Shown here: positions 5,751 to 5,846 of the stretch, in pieces
How positions within the stretch are numbered: position 1 is the stretch's first letter
Layout: the number at the start of each line of letters is the position of its first letter
Source of the DNA: an uncultured Oscillospiraceae bacterium
Lineage (GTDB): Bacteria; Bacillota; Clostridia; Oscillospirales; Oscillospiraceae
Length of the DNA: 5,846 bases
NCBI GenBank assembly: GCA_910577415.1
Contig: CAJTLK010000105.1
Coordinates: forward strand, 1-5,846
Direction: 5' to 3'
Made by a program: the position numbers and the translations under genes
The notes under the pieces: model-generated
Seen by the model: the letters and a program-made list of their open reading frames with translations, nothing else
The model's database searches: none
What the model was told of the DNA's origin: nothing

Positions 5751-5773
5751 CCATTCTTGAGTGTCAAGAATGG
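5751..5773. repeat. Perfect inverted repeat, 10-base arms with 3-base loop
   Basis: CCATTCTTGA and TCAAGAATGG are exact reverse complements separated by GTG. Neither side is followed by a T-run, so it does not look like an intrinsic terminator. It lies between the 14-pair repeat to its right and two weaker hairpins to its left. Confidence 0.75.
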
Positions 5774-5796
5774 CCCCCCAGACCCCCCAAGAACCA

Positions 5797-5832
5797 CCAA
5801 AGGGAGGGCGTTTCGACTCGCCCTCCCTTTGG
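5797..5832. repeat. Perfect inverted repeat, 14-base arms with 8-base loop
   Basis: CCAAAGGGAGGGCG (5797-5810) and CGCCCTCCCTTTGG (5819-5832) are exact reverse complements around an 8-base loop. This is the longest perfect inverted repeat I found in the window. The minus-strand continuation TGGTTCTT is only weakly T-rich and the plus-strand side has no T-run, so a terminator for a gene beyond the right edge is possible but not convincing. A palindromic dispersed intergenic repeat is the main alternative. Confidence 0.8.
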
Positions 5833-5846
5833 AATCCCTCCCCCAC

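Larger units (their letters stand above)
5640..5846 (-). other. Gene-free, hairpin-rich region upstream of the desulfurase promoter
   Basis: I see no credible gene in this stretch: the short open frames on the minus strand resemble no family I recognise and lack ribosome binding sites. It instead holds a series of inverted repeats: 5656-5661 with 5678-5683 (6 pairs), 5687-5693 with 5698-5704 (7 pairs), 5716-5724 with 5728-5736 (9 pairs in minus-strand RNA, one G-U), 5751-5760 with 5764-5773 (10 pairs) and 5797-5810 with 5819-5832 (14 pairs). It could be the 3' region of a gene beyond the right edge, a dispersed intergenic repeat, or a structured RNA. The structure is seen directly; the role is unknown. 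Confidence 0.6.

Noticed and set aside
5575..5754. An N-terminal extension of the cysteine desulfurase to 5754.
   Set aside because: It would cross the promoter and start site, has no ribosome binding site, and homologues begin near the IYLDHAATTP motif, as the ATG at 5574 does.
5634..5846. Short minus-strand open frames at the right edge as a small gene or gene remnant.
   Set aside because: They run through the palindromes, lack ribosome binding sites and show Gly/Trp/Pro-rich translations typical of GC-rich non-coding DNA.
1..5846. CRISPR arrays, tRNA or rRNA genes, insertion sequences, toxin-antitoxin pairs or defence genes.
   Set aside because: No regularly spaced direct repeats, cloverleaf, rRNA-like stretch, transposase motif or paired small genes were found; the window is core chromosomal content.

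Overview
The window looks like chromosomal core DNA from a GC-rich, Gram-positive-type anaerobe of the Clostridia, most likely an Oscillospiraceae-like gut bacterium. The evidence is the hrcA-grpE-dnaK gene order behind a CIRCE operator, a DnaK without the roughly 25-residue N-terminal-quadrant insert of Gram-negative DnaKs, strong G/C bias at third codon positions, and AGGAGG-type ribosome binding sites. The family-level placement is inference. All five supported genes read right to left on the minus strand.

Right part (about 5846 to 2934): a 200-base gene-free stretch packed with hairpins leads to a good vegetative promoter (TTGACT, 17 bases, TACAAT). A two-gene unit follows: a group I (NifS/IscS-type) cysteine desulfurase and, 12 bases later, a MATE-family membrane exporter. 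The unit ends at a strong intrinsic terminator. No IscU-type scaffold, ThiI or MnmA gene adjoins the desulfurase within the window.

Left part (2892 to 1): a promoter with a perfect TTGACA box and a textbook CIRCE operator drives hrcA (heat-shock repressor), grpE (nucleotide exchange factor) and dnaK (Hsp70), which runs off the left edge after 340 codons. HrcA should bind the CIRCE and repress its own operon. GrpE and DnaK are partners in the chaperone cycle, and dnaJ probably lies beyond the edge.

No clearly new protein system is present. The items most worth checking are in RNA or DNA structure: the hairpin-rich region upstream of the desulfurase, two mutually exclusive hairpins in the grpE-dnaK spacer, and a small hairpin holding the grpE ribosome binding site and start codon. 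The hrcA start codon is also ambiguous. Long open frames on the plus strand opposite dnaK, hrcA and the MATE gene are judged to be composition shadows.
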